Origin: PCRC01 sp040384665
GTDB taxonomy: Bacteria > Pseudomonadota > Gammaproteobacteria > Burkholderiales > Burkholderiaceae_C
Reading direction: 5' to 3'
DNA: 64,000 nt
Assembly (NCBI GenBank): GCA_040384665.1
Contig: JAZKIY010000008.1
Coordinates: 106,108 to 170,107, forward strand
Below the pieces are notes generated by a model. It had not been told where the DNA came from and searched no databases. It was given only the letters and a program-made list of their open reading frames with translations. The position numbers and the translations under genes are program-made. Shown piece after piece: positions 1 through 7,183 of this stretch. Each line of letters starts with the position of its first letter. The stretch's first letter is position 1.

Positions 1-404
1 CCGTCACGTTCGACAAGGCCGGCAAAACTGGCAAGGTGGACCTGACCATCGAGACCGGCTCCATCAACACCGGCACCGGCCCGTTCGACGGCCACCTGAA
101 GGGCAAGGATTTTTTCAATTCCGCTGAATTTCCCACCGCCCGTTTTGTGGGTGACAAGTTCACATTCGCCGGCGACAAGGTCACGGCCGTGGAAGGCCAG
201 CTGACGCTGCTGGGCAAAACCCTGCCCGTGACGCTCAAGGCCAGCGGCTTCAACTGCTACGACAACCCGCGCCTGAAGCGCGAAGTGTGTGGCGGTGATT
301 TCGACACCACCATCGCCCGCAGCCAGTGGGGCATGACCTATGGCCTGCCCAGCATCCCCGACAACATCCGCCTGCTGATCCAGGTGGAGGCGATCAAGCA
401 ATAG
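1..404 (+). CDS. YceI family periplasmic protein (5' partial)
   Basis: The reading frame is open from the window edge to the TAG at 402-404, so the N-terminus and signal peptide are missing. The visible part has the YceI lipocalin-like pattern: a strand with V-x-I-x-T/S-I (DLTIETGSINTG), the FFNSAEFPTARF motif, F-V-G-D-K-F, and a final QWGMTYG-IPDNIRLLIQVEA strand. YceI proteins are exported beta-barrels thought to bind polyisoprenoid-type lipids. A paired Cys (FNCYDNPRLKREVCGG) probably forms a periplasmic disulfide. The gene ends at a strong terminator shared with the convergent gene downstream. Family assignment is firm; the ligand is unknown. Confidence 0.85.
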   Translation, partial: VTFDKAGKTGKVDLTIETGSINTGTGPFDGHLKGKDFFNSAEFPTARFVGDKFTFAGDKVTAVEGQLTLLGKTLPVTLKASGFNCYDNPRLKREVCGGDFDTTIARSQWGMTYGLPSIPDNIRLLIQVEAIKQ

Positions 405-422
405 CAAGCCGCCGCCGCGCGC

Positions 423-452
423 AAAAAAGCCGCCTGCTCGGGCGGCTTTTTT
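423..452. terminator. Bidirectional rho-independent terminator
   Basis: AAAAAAGCCGCC (423-434) pairs with GGCGGCTTTTTT (441-452) around a short loop. The A-tract on one side and T-tract on the other allow termination from both strands, which fits its place between the convergent YceI and metal-dependent hydrolase genes. Confidence 0.9.
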
Positions 453-467
453 CATGGAAAAAGAAGA

Positions 468-1286
468 TCAGGCGCCGACGCGGGCGTACTGGCCGGCGTT
501 GTCGCGCAGCCAGTTTTCAGACAGCGTGCCGTCCTGCTGGTCGGGGTGGAAGTCGGCGCGGAAATACTTCTTCCAGGGCTTGTAGGTCCGGCGGACCAGG
601 CCGCGTTCACCGAACAGGTAGCTGCCAGCGCTTTTCCAGGTGCCCACGCGCCACAGGGTGCCGTCCTGCCGCAGGTTGCTGACGGTCTGGCGCAACAGGT
701 CACCCAGGAAGAAGAGGGTAGTGCGCTTGAACCAGGTGATGCGCCATGGCTCGCTGCCGCCGATGGCGCGGTAGATGTCGAAGGCGGTGGTCTTGTGCTC
801 CGACTCTTCGGCGCTGTGCCACAGCCACATGGTCTTCAGTCGGGGCTCGCAGTCGCCCATCAGGTCGTGGTTGGTCAGCATCCACTCGGCCAGGATGGCG
901 GTGAAGTGCTCGGTGGCCGCGGTCACGGCCAGGCGGTGGCGCACATCACCGCCGTCAAACATCTTCGTTCTTTCCAGGATGCGCGGCGCCCAGTGGTTGA
1001 CCAGGCCCTGCTTGTCGAGGTGGCCGTTGAACAGCGCATGGATGCGGCGGTGTGTGGCTTCCTGGCCAATGAAGCCCTGGACTTCGGTTTTGTATTTTTC
1101 TTGCTGCGCGGGCGGCATTTCGCGCAGGCCGTCGCGCACCGAGTCGATGAAGAACTGCTCACCGACGGGGAAACTCATCGACAAGGCGTTGAACAGGGCG
1201 GTGCGAAAGGCGTCGCCCCCACACCAGTGGCGTGGCAGCGGTGTTTCAAGGTCAACCAGCAGGCGGCGTACAACGAGTTCGGTCAT
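468..1286 (-). CDS. Predicted metal-dependent hydrolase (PF10118 family)
   Basis: A 272-residue soluble protein. Its ferritin-like helical pattern carries likely metal ligands: E-Q-F-F near the N-terminus, EATHRRIH, ATEHFTAILAEW and HSAEESEHKTTAFD, all Glu/His pairs typical of PF10118 proteins. The biochemical reaction is not known for this family. I place the start at the ATG at 1286 (MTELVVRRLL), which follows a GGGAG ribosome-binding site; an in-frame start further upstream would run through the operators. It is divergent from a TetR regulator across two perfect operator-like palindromes, so it is probably the regulator's target. Substrate unknown. Confidence 0.82.
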   Translation of the reverse strand: MTELVVRRLLVDLETPLPRHWCGGDAFRTALFNALSMSFPVGEQFFIDSVRDGLREMPPAQQEKYKTEVQGFIGQEATHRRIHALFNGHLDKQGLVNHWAPRILERTKMFDGGDVRHRLAVTAATEHFTAILAEWMLTNHDLMGDCEPRLKTMWLWHSAEESEHKTTAFDIYRAIGGSEPWRITWFKRTTLFFLGDLLRQTVSNLRQDGTLWRVGTWKSAGSYLFGERGLVRRTYKPWKKYFRADFHPDQQDGTLSENWLRDNAGQYARVGA

Positions 1287-1316
1287 GAAAGACTCCCAAA
1301 GAAGGGTTGGCTGTAC

Positions 1317-1334
1317 TGGTACGTTGATGTACCA
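1317..1334. promoter_or_regulatory. TetR-type operator 1
   Basis: Perfect inverted repeat TGGTAC-N6-GTACCA in the intergenic region between the divergent hydrolase and TetR genes. It is identical in arms and spacing to a second copy at 1360-1377. It lies about 30 bp upstream of the hydrolase start, so a bound repressor would block that promoter or the early transcript. Confidence 0.7.
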
Positions 1335-1359
1335 TGTGGTGCAATGTAGCGGTCGCATT

Positions 1360-1377
1360 TGGTACTGTCAAGTACCA
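1360..1377. promoter_or_regulatory. TetR-type operator 2
   Basis: Second perfect TGGTAC-N6-GTACCA palindrome, 43 bp (about four helical turns) from the first, so both sites face the same side of the DNA. It lies 27 bp upstream of the TetR start codon, consistent with autoregulation. Confidence 0.7.
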
Positions 1378-1404
1378 GGCTGAGGAAATGTTAGAAAGTT
1401 CTGT

Positions 1405-2010
1405 ATGGACACCACGACCACCCTGCCCGAAACCGGCAACGACTACCGCAACCGGCTGCTCGGCGGCATGGCCGCGAGTGTGGCGCACCGGGGTTATGCG
1501 GTCACCACAGTGGCCGACATCGTGCGCGAAGCGGGCGTTTCCAAGCGCACGTTCTACGAACATTTTGCAACCAAGAGCGATTGCCTGATCGCGCTCTACC
1601 AGTCGGCCAGCCATGCGGCATTGAAGGTGCTGAAAGAGGCGATTGACCCGCGGCGCGACTGGACATCGCAGGTGGAGCATGCCCTGAAAGCCTACCTCGG
1701 CTGCCTGGCGAGCGACCCGCAGCTGCTGCGCACGCTGTTCATTGAGATCCTGCACCTCGGCCAACCTGGCCTGGCGGTGCGGCGGCAGATGTACCAGGAG
1801 CTGGCCGATTTCATTGTGCAGGTGGTCGCAGCGACCCCTCGCCAGGGCATGGGCCAGACCATCCCGGTGGCGACGCTGGCGATGGCCATCGTCGGGGGCA
1901 TCAACGAACTGGTGCTGAAAGCGATTGAAGACGACCGCACAGAACACCTGCTGGAGTTGGCCGCGCCGGCCAGCGCCTTGGTGCGTGCGGTGCTTTCCGG
2001 CGCCGACTAG
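1405..2010 (+). CDS. TetR/AcrR family transcriptional regulator
   Basis: A 201-residue protein. The N-terminal helix-turn-helix is seen at residues 15-60: MAASVAHRGYAVTTVADIV, then AGVSKRTFYEHFATKSDCL, which is the TetR signature. The remaining roughly 140 residues are a helical ligand-binding domain with no recognisable effector specificity. It is divergent from the metal-dependent hydrolase; the two identical palindromes between them are its probable operators, making a simple autoregulated repressor-target pair. It ends just before a terminator shared with hppA. Confidence 0.88.
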   Translation: MDTTTTLPETGNDYRNRLLGGMAASVAHRGYAVTTVADIVREAGVSKRTFYEHFATKSDCLIALYQSASHAALKVLKEAIDPRRDWTSQVEHALKAYLGCLASDPQLLRTLFIEILHLGQPGLAVRRQMYQELADFIVQVVAATPRQGMGQTIPVATLAMAIVGGINELVLKAIEDDRTEHLLELAAPASALVRAVLSGAD

Positions 2011-2030
2011 GGCAGACGGGCCCTAACGTA

Positions 2031-2056
2031 AAAAAGCCCGCCGAAGCGGGCTTTTT
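2031..2056. terminator. Bidirectional rho-independent terminator
   Basis: AAAAAGCCCGC (2031-2041), CGAA loop, GCGGGCTTTTT (2046-2056). It separates the convergent tetR-like gene and hppA and can act in both directions. Confidence 0.9.
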
Positions 2057-2072
2057 GCTGTGAGCGCCAGCG

Positions 2073-4226
2073 TTACTTGGCGATGGGGGCCACGACCGGC
2101 ACCGCCACGGCTGCGGTCACCGTGATGGCCACGGGTTCTACCACTGCCGCCTTCGGGGCTTCGCCACCGTGGAACTTCACCACCAGCGGCACGATCAGCA
2201 GTGCCACGATGTTGATGATCTTGATCAGCGGGTTGATGGCCGGGCCGGCGGTGTCCTTGTAGGGGTCGCCCACGGTGTCGCCGGTCACGGCGGCCTTGTG
2301 CGCCTCGGAACCTTTGCCGCCGTGGTGGCCGTCTTCAATGTACTTCTTGGCGTTGTCCCAGGCACCGCCGCCGGTGCACATCGAGATGGCCACAAACAGG
2401 CCGGTCACGATGGTGCCCATCAGCAGGCCGCCGAGTGCGGCGGGTCCGAGCAGCAGGCCCACGATGATGGGCACGGCCACGGGCAGCAGACTGGGAACCA
2501 CCATTTCCTTGATGGCGGCCGAGGTCAGCATGTCCACCGCAGCGCTGTAGTCGGGCTTGCGCTTGTTGGCCATGATCTCGCCGTCTGCGAACTGGCGCCG
2601 CACTTCCACCACCACAGAGCCGGCAGCGCGGCCCACGGCCTCCATCGCCATGGCACCAAAGAGGTAGGGAATCAGGCCACCAATGAACAGGCCCACGATG
2701 ACCAGCGGGTCGCTCAGGTTGAAGCTGATCGCCTGGCCCAGGCCTTCGAGCTTGTGGGTGTAGTCGGCAAACAGCACCAGCGCAGCCAGACCGGCAGAGC
2801 CGATGGCGTAGCCCTTGGTCACGGCCTTGGTGGTGTTGCCCACGGCGTCCAGCGGGTCGGTGATGTCGCGCACGCTGCTGGGCAGCTCGGCCATCTCGGC
2901 AATGCCGCCGGCGTTGTCGGTGATGGGGCCGTAGGCGTCCAGCGCCACCACAATGCCGGCCATGCTCAGCATGGAGGTGGCCGCAATCGCAATACCGAAC
3001 AGGCCGCCCAGCTTGTAGGCCGCCATGATGGCGATACAGACAAAAATCACGGGCCAGGCGGTGGAGCGCATCGACACACCCAGGCCGGCAATGATGTTGG
3101 TGCCGTGGCCGGTGGTGGAGGCTTGTGCAATGTGCTGCACCGGCTTGTACTGGGTGCCGGTGTAGTACTCGGTCACCCAGACCAGCGCGCCGGTCAGGAC
3201 CAGGCCGACAGCGCAGGCGCCGAACAGCCGCATCTGGGCACCGGTGCCGCCGAGTGCGTTGTCGGGAATGAGCCAGTTGGTGACGAAGTAAAACGCAATC
3301 AGCGACAGCACGCCGGCCACCGCCAGGCCCTTGTACAGGGCGGGCATGACGTTCTTCATGCCGGGCGAGGCCTTCACGAAGAAGCAGCCGATGATGGACG
3401 CGATGATGGACACGCCGCCCAGCGCCAGCGGGTACAGCACGGCCTGCATGGGCGCAGCGGCCACCAGCAGGGCGCCCAGCACCATGGTGGCGATCAGCGT
3501 CACGGCGTAGGTCTCGAACAAGTCGGCCGCCATGCCGGCGCAGTCGCCGACGTTGTCGCCCACGTTGTCGGCAATCACGGCCGGGTTGCGCGGGTCGTCC
3601 TCGGGGATGCCGGCTTCGACCTTGCCCACCAGGTCGGCGCCCACGTCAGCGCCCTTGGTGAAGATGCCGCCGCCCAAACGGGCGAAGATGGAGATAAGCG
3701 AGGAGCCAAAGGCAAAGCCGATCAGCGGGTTCAGCAGCGAGGCCAGGCTCTTGTCCGGCGTCAGGTTGCCATTGCCAACCAGGAACCAGAAGAAGCCCGC
3801 AACCCCCAGCAAACCGAGGCCAACCACCAGCATGCCGGTGGTGGCGCCGCCGCGGAAGGCGACGTCCAGCGCCGGGCCAATGCCCTTGGTGGCGGCCTGT
3901 GCGGTGCGCACGTTGGCCCGAACCGACACGTTCATGCCGATGAAGCCGCAAGCGCCCGAGAGCACCGCACCAATGACGAAGCCCACCGCGGTCTGCACGT
4001 CCAGAAAGACGCCGATCAGCACCGCGAGGATCACCCCAACGATGGCAATGGTTTTGTATTGACGCGCGAGGTACGCTGCCGCACCTGCTTGAATTGCGGC
4101 TGCAATTTCCTGCATCCGCGCATTGCCTGCGTCCTGGGAAAGAATCCATCCGCGTGCCCAGAAGCCGTATCCCACGGCGACCAGCCCGCAAACAAGCGCC
4201 AATATGAGCGCTGAATTGCCAACCAT
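2073..4226 (-). CDS. hppA: Membrane-bound H+-translocating pyrophosphatase
   Basis: A 717-residue integral membrane protein with about 16 hydrophobic segments that couples pyrophosphate hydrolysis to H+ export. The substrate-site signature DNVGDNVGDCAGMAADLFE begins near residue 220, and other conserved acidic loops (EGIPEDDPRNPAVIAD-like; GDPYKDTAGPAINPLIK near the C-terminus) are present. Near residue 465 the motif reads GNTTKA; Lys here, instead of Ala, marks the K+-independent H+-pumping subfamily. The last 35 residues form an Ala/Val/Pro-rich tail of unknown role. Start at ATG 4226, preceded by AGGAG; the in-frame extension to 4268 lacks conservation. It is divergent from the soluble pyrophosphatase gene ppa. 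Confidence 0.97.
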   Translation of the reverse strand: MVGNSALILALVCGLVAVGYGFWARGWILSQDAGNARMQEIAAAIQAGAAAYLARQYKTIAIVGVILAVLIGVFLDVQTAVGFVIGAVLSGACGFIGMNVSVRANVRTAQAATKGIGPALDVAFRGGATTGMLVVGLGLLGVAGFFWFLVGNGNLTPDKSLASLLNPLIGFAFGSSLISIFARLGGGIFTKGADVGADLVGKVEAGIPEDDPRNPAVIADNVGDNVGDCAGMAADLFETYAVTLIATMVLGALLVAAAPMQAVLYPLALGGVSIIASIIGCFFVKASPGMKNVMPALYKGLAVAGVLSLIAFYFVTNWLIPDNALGGTGAQMRLFGACAVGLVLTGALVWVTEYYTGTQYKPVQHIAQASTTGHGTNIIAGLGVSMRSTAWPVIFVCIAIMAAYKLGGLFGIAIAATSMLSMAGIVVALDAYGPITDNAGGIAEMAELPSSVRDITDPLDAVGNTTKAVTKGYAIGSAGLAALVLFADYTHKLEGLGQAISFNLSDPLVIVGLFIGGLIPYLFGAMAMEAVGRAAGSVVVEVRRQFADGEIMANKRKPDYSAAVDMLTSAAIKEMVVPSLLPVAVPIIVGLLLGPAALGGLLMGTIVTGLFVAISMCTGGGAWDNAKKYIEDGHHGGKGSEAHKAAVTGDTVGDPYKDTAGPAINPLIKIINIVALLIVPLVVKFHGGEAPKAAVVEPVAITVTAAVAVPVVAPIAK

Positions 4227-4260
4227 GTTTGTTCTCCTACTCGTTGTTTCTGCTTGGAAG

Positions 4261-4283
4261 AAACACAACGCAGGGTTGTGTTT
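4261..4283. promoter_or_regulatory. Perfect inverted repeat in the hppA leader
   Basis: AAACACAAC (4261-4269), GCAGG, GTTGTGTTT (4275-4283): a perfect 9-bp palindrome starting 35 bp upstream of the hppA ATG. It could be an operator or an mRNA hairpin in the 5' leader. No T-tract follows, so it is not a terminator. Its function is inference only. Confidence 0.45.
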
Positions 4284-4449
4284 CCGCTGCGTTGCTTCCT
4301 CGCTGCACCACTAGAGACCCGTGGAGACGATTGGCCAACGCGCCAATGTAGCGTGAAAACCCCGGGGTGCAATCGGCTGGCAAGGCCCGTGAAAGTAAAA
4401 TCAGGGTTAATCCTGATCTTTGACAACTCTCGCAACCAGCAAGCACAAC

Positions 4450-4992
4450 ATGGCACTCGACAAAGTCCCCCCTGGCAAAAACGTTCCTGAATCGTTCAAC
4501 GTCGTCATCGAAATTCCGATGAACGCCGACCCGGTGAAGTACGAAGTGGACAAAGAGTCCGGCGCGATCTTCGTCGACCGCTTCATGAGCACCTCGATGC
4601 ACTACCCGACCAATTACGGTTACGTGCCCAAGACGCTCAGCGGCGACGGCGACCCGGTCGACGTGCTGGTGATCACCCCGGTGCCATTGATCCCCGGCGT
4701 GGTGGTGACCTGCCGCCCCATCGGCATCTTGATGATGGAAGACGAAGCCGGCGTGGACGGCAAAGTGCTGGCGGTGCCCATCGACAAGAAGTGCTCGCTT
4801 TACACCCAGTGGCAAAAACCCGAAGACATGAACCCGCTGCGCCTGCGGACCATCTCCCATTTCTTTGAGCACTACAAAGACCTGGAAGAAGGCAAGTGGG
4901 TCAAGATCCTGGGCTGGGAAGGCGTGGACGCGGCCAAGAAAGAAGTGATGGACGGCGTGGCGGCCTACAACCTGGCCAACCCGGCGGCATAA
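4450..4992 (+). CDS. ppa: Soluble inorganic pyrophosphatase
   Basis: A 180-residue family I pyrophosphatase, the usual bacterial length. The signature DGDPVDVLV carries the Mg2+-binding aspartates, and conserved HYPTNYGYVPKT and MEDEAGVDGKV segments are present. It hydrolyses cytosolic pyrophosphate to drive biosynthesis. The ATG at 4450 (MALDKVPPGK) matches the family N-terminus; the in-frame ATG at 4420 adds ten atypical residues. It is divergent from hppA, so soluble and energy-conserving pyrophosphatases share one 223-bp promoter region. A strong terminator follows. Confidence 0.97.
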   Translation: MALDKVPPGKNVPESFNVVIEIPMNADPVKYEVDKESGAIFVDRFMSTSMHYPTNYGYVPKTLSGDGDPVDVLVITPVPLIPGVVVTCRPIGILMMEDEAGVDGKVLAVPIDKKCSLYTQWQKPEDMNPLRLRTISHFFEHYKDLEEGKWVKILGWEGVDAAKKEVMDGVAAYNLANPAA

Positions 4993-5005
4993 ACTGCCTG
5001 CGATC

Positions 5006-5035
5006 AAAAAAGCCGCTGTACACAGCGGCTTTTTT
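5006..5035. terminator. Bidirectional rho-independent terminator
   Basis: AAAAAAGCCGCTGT (5006-5019) pairs with ACAGCGGCTTTTTT (5022-5035), leaving a two-base loop, or a four-base loop after opening one pair. It lies between convergent ppa and the alpha/beta hydrolase gene. Confidence 0.9.
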
Positions 5036-5045
5036 CATGGCGCGG

Positions 5046-5837
5046 TCAGCGTTGTGGGTCCGGAAAGATCAGCCCATGCAAACCGCTCTTGCGCTCGAAC
5101 GGGCGCCACTGCCCTACCGGCTGCGCCAGCCGGTCGGCCACCACCCACCAGGCGCTGGGGTTGAGCCCAATGCCGAAATGGCTGGCCACCACCTCGACGT
5201 TTTCGGTGTGCGGGTTGGCCTTGCTGGGCGCTTGCTGGCTGCCCTGCCAGGCGACGATGCCGTCGGTGCGCGAGAACACGGAGGTGGTGGGCACCGGCGG
5301 TGCCACTGGCAGGTCGCGCTGTTCCATTTCCCGGTGGCTGTCGCGGCCGCTGGTGAGTTCGTACAGCCGCCAGGCGTTGGTGCTGCGCGGTGAGCCGGAG
5401 AATGGTGTGCCCAGCGTGATCACGTCGCGCACCAGCTCCGGCATCAGTTTGGCCAATTCGCGGGCATAAATGCCACCCAGGCTCCAGCCGACCAGGCTCA
5501 CCGGCTGGCCGCTGGCGTCTGCCGCGACCTGCAGCTGGCGGACAGCGGCTTCCAGCACGCCGGCGCGGGGGCCGAAATTGAAGCCCTGGTCCCAGCCCTG
5601 CGGGTTGTAGTTGAGGCTCTGCAGGTAACGGCGCAGCGGCAGGGTGGTGCTGTCGTTGGCCGACAGGCCGGGGAAGACGATGACCGTGCGGCCGTCACCT
5701 GCAGGCGCCCGCTGCAGCACCGGCCAACTCGGCAGCACCGCGCCAAACTCCCAGAACGCCCGAAACTCCAGCGCGACCAGCCAGGCGCTGGGGGGCAGGA
5801 TGTCTTGGGGTGCGGCGGTGGCGCGGGATGTGGGCAT
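5046..5837 (-). CDS. Alpha/beta hydrolase (lipase/esterase-like)
   Basis: About 263 residues. The nucleophile elbow GWSLGG and a preceding TVIVFPGLSAND oxyanion-loop segment identify an alpha/beta hydrolase; TLGTPFSG follows, and an acid (SRTDGIVAW) and a late His (ASHFGIGLNP) complete a plausible triad. This layout resembles triacylglycerol lipase/esterase-like proteins. The start is uncertain. ATG 5837 (MPTSRATAAPQD) looks natural but has no clear ribosome-binding site. An in-frame GTG at 5969 would overlap the upstream gene's stop as GTGA, which would suggest translational coupling. Substrate unknown. Confidence 0.8.
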   Translation of the reverse strand: MPTSRATAAPQDILPPSAWLVALEFRAFWEFGAVLPSWPVLQRAPAGDGRTVIVFPGLSANDSTTLPLRRYLQSLNYNPQGWDQGFNFGPRAGVLEAAVRQLQVAADASGQPVSLVGWSLGGIYARELAKLMPELVRDVITLGTPFSGSPRSTNAWRLYELTSGRDSHREMEQRDLPVAPPVPTTSVFSRTDGIVAWQGSQQAPSKANPHTENVEVVASHFGIGLNPSAWWVVADRLAQPVGQWRPFERKSGLHGLIFPDPQR

Positions 5838-5965
5838 GGCAATCGCTGTGGCAGAACACAGATTCACTCGGTACCCGGATTGGACACCACCCCCGTGCGT
5901 TTTGGTGGGGAGCTGGCTCTGCTTTTTAGAGTCGGCGGTCTGGGTTTTTGTCGCGCCGGGGACGT

Positions 5966-7183
5966 TCACGCCTGCCGGAACGGGCTGCGTTCGCCCAGGT
6001 GGTCCAGGTAGTGGGTGATGCCCTGGCCTTCGCGTTCCAGAAAGCGCTCGACCGCGTCGGCAAACGCCGGGTGGGCCAGCCAGTGGGCCGAGGTGGTTTT
6101 GACCGGCATCAGCGCGCGGGCCATTTTGTGTTCGCCCTGGGCGCCACCTTCAAAACGCTGCACGCCGTGTTCGATGCACCAGGCCAGCGGCTGGTAGTAA
6201 CAGGCCTCGAAGTGCAGGCAGTCCACCCGCTCCAAAGCACCCCAATAACGGCCGTAAGCGACCTGGCATGGCACTTCAGCGGCATTTTTTAAACCAAATT
6301 GGCCTTGGCCCCTAGTGGAATCTTGCGATAGCGCTATCAAACTAGTAGCAATTGGCTGGCCGTTCCGCTCGGCCACGAACAGCAACCAGTGCCCCGTCAT
6401 GGTGTCTGCCATGCGCTGGAAGAAGTCGCGGTTGAGGTAGGGCGGGTTGCCGTGTTCGCGGTAGGTGCGCTCGTAGCAGCGGTAGAAAAAGTCCCAGTCG
6501 GCTGCGGCAATGTTTTGGCCAAGCGACCAGCGAAACTGCACGTCCGCGTCGGCCACCTTGCGCCGTTCCTGGCGGATTTTCTTGCGCTTGTCCTGGCTCA
6601 GAGTGGCAAGGAAGGTGTCGAAGTCGGGGTAGTTGGCGTTCTTCCAGTGAAACTGGACGGTGTGGCGGAGCATCAGGTTTTCTGCTGCGCAGGCTGCCAC
6701 GTCCTCGTCGTTGGCGAACAACAGGTGCAGGGACGACAACTTGTTCTCCTCGCACCAACCCACCAGCGCCTGCACCAGCGCCTGCCTGGCGGACGCGTCC
6801 ATCGCCAGCAGTCGTGCGCCCGGCACCGGTGTGAAAGGCACCGCCGCCACCGCCTTGGGGTAGTAGGCCAGGCCGTGTTGCTCGTAGGCGTTGGCCCAGG
6901 CCCAGTCGAACACGTATTCGCCGTACGAATGGTCTTTCAGGTACAGCGCGCAGGCGGCGTGCAAGGTGTTGTTGCGCCACAGGGTCACAAACGCCGGCGT
7001 CCAGCCGGTGGCGGGTGTCGCGCTGCCGCTGGCGTGCAGCGCCAGCAGGTAGGCGTGCCGCATGAAGGGCGAGGCGTTGGGTTGCCTGGCCAGCAGCGCG
7101 TCCCAGTCGGACGCCGCGATGTCGGCCGGGGACGCGAAGACCCGGGTGACATAATCGTTTGAGTTACTGTTCACAGACCCCAT
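5966..7183 (-). CDS. FemAB-like GNAT-fold acyltransferase (PF04339) carrying an in-frame repeat
   Basis: About 405 residues. The conserved family pattern is visible: SPFMRHAYLLALH, YEQHGLAYYPKAV, DKRKKIRQERR, YERTYREHGNPPYLNRDFF, YGRYWGALE, FEGGAQGEHKMARALMP. PF04339 members have a GNAT fold; their acceptor is not established. Between ERNGQPIATSLIA and VAYGRYWG lies an insertion of about 22 residues encoded by a copy of the dispersed repeat (6285-6352), which keeps the frame open. The presumed ATG at 7183 overlaps the nadE start on the other strand; a GTG at 7174 is an alternative. No ribosome-binding site is obvious. Confidence 0.85.
   Translation of the reverse strand: MGSVNSNSNDYVTRVFASPADIAASDWDALLARQPNASPFMRHAYLLALHASGSATPATGWTPAFVTLWRNNTLHAACALYLKDHSYGEYVFDWAWANAYEQHGLAYYPKAVAAVPFTPVPGARLLAMDASARQALVQALVGWCEENKLSSLHLLFANDEDVAACAAENLMLRHTVQFHWKNANYPDFDTFLATLSQDKRKKIRQERRKVADADVQFRWSLGQNIAAADWDFFYRCYERTYREHGNPPYLNRDFFQRMADTMTGHWLLFVAERNGQPIATSLIALSQDSTRGQGQFGLKNAAEVPCQVAYGRYWGALERVDCLHFEACYYQPLAWCIEHGVQRFEGGAQGEHKMARALMPVKTTSAHWLAHPAFADAVERFLEREGQGITHYLDHLGERSPFRQA
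6285..6352 (+). repeat. Dispersed ~70-bp repeat, copy 1 (inside a coding sequence)
   Basis: T-tract, CCAAATTGGC, CCCTAGTGGAATCTTGCG, then GCGCTATCAAAC and TAGTAGCAATT. It matches the common pattern TTTTTAAG-CAAAT...AGCCCTAGT..AA.CT.GCG...TAGCTAT...GTAGCAA shared by seven loci in this window. This copy lies entirely within the FemAB-like gene in frame, on the antisense strand relative to the gene. Confidence 0.8.

Noticed and set aside
2169..4214. Long open frame antisense to hppA (681 codons)
   Set aside because: His/Gly/Gln-rich translation with no domain pattern; a typical shadow of a high-GC gene whose true frame is HppA.
4343..4366. TTGGC-N6-GCCAA inverted repeat in the hppA-ppa intergenic region
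   Set aside because: Short arms in GC-rich DNA; not distinguishable from chance, unlike the 9-bp palindrome at 4261.
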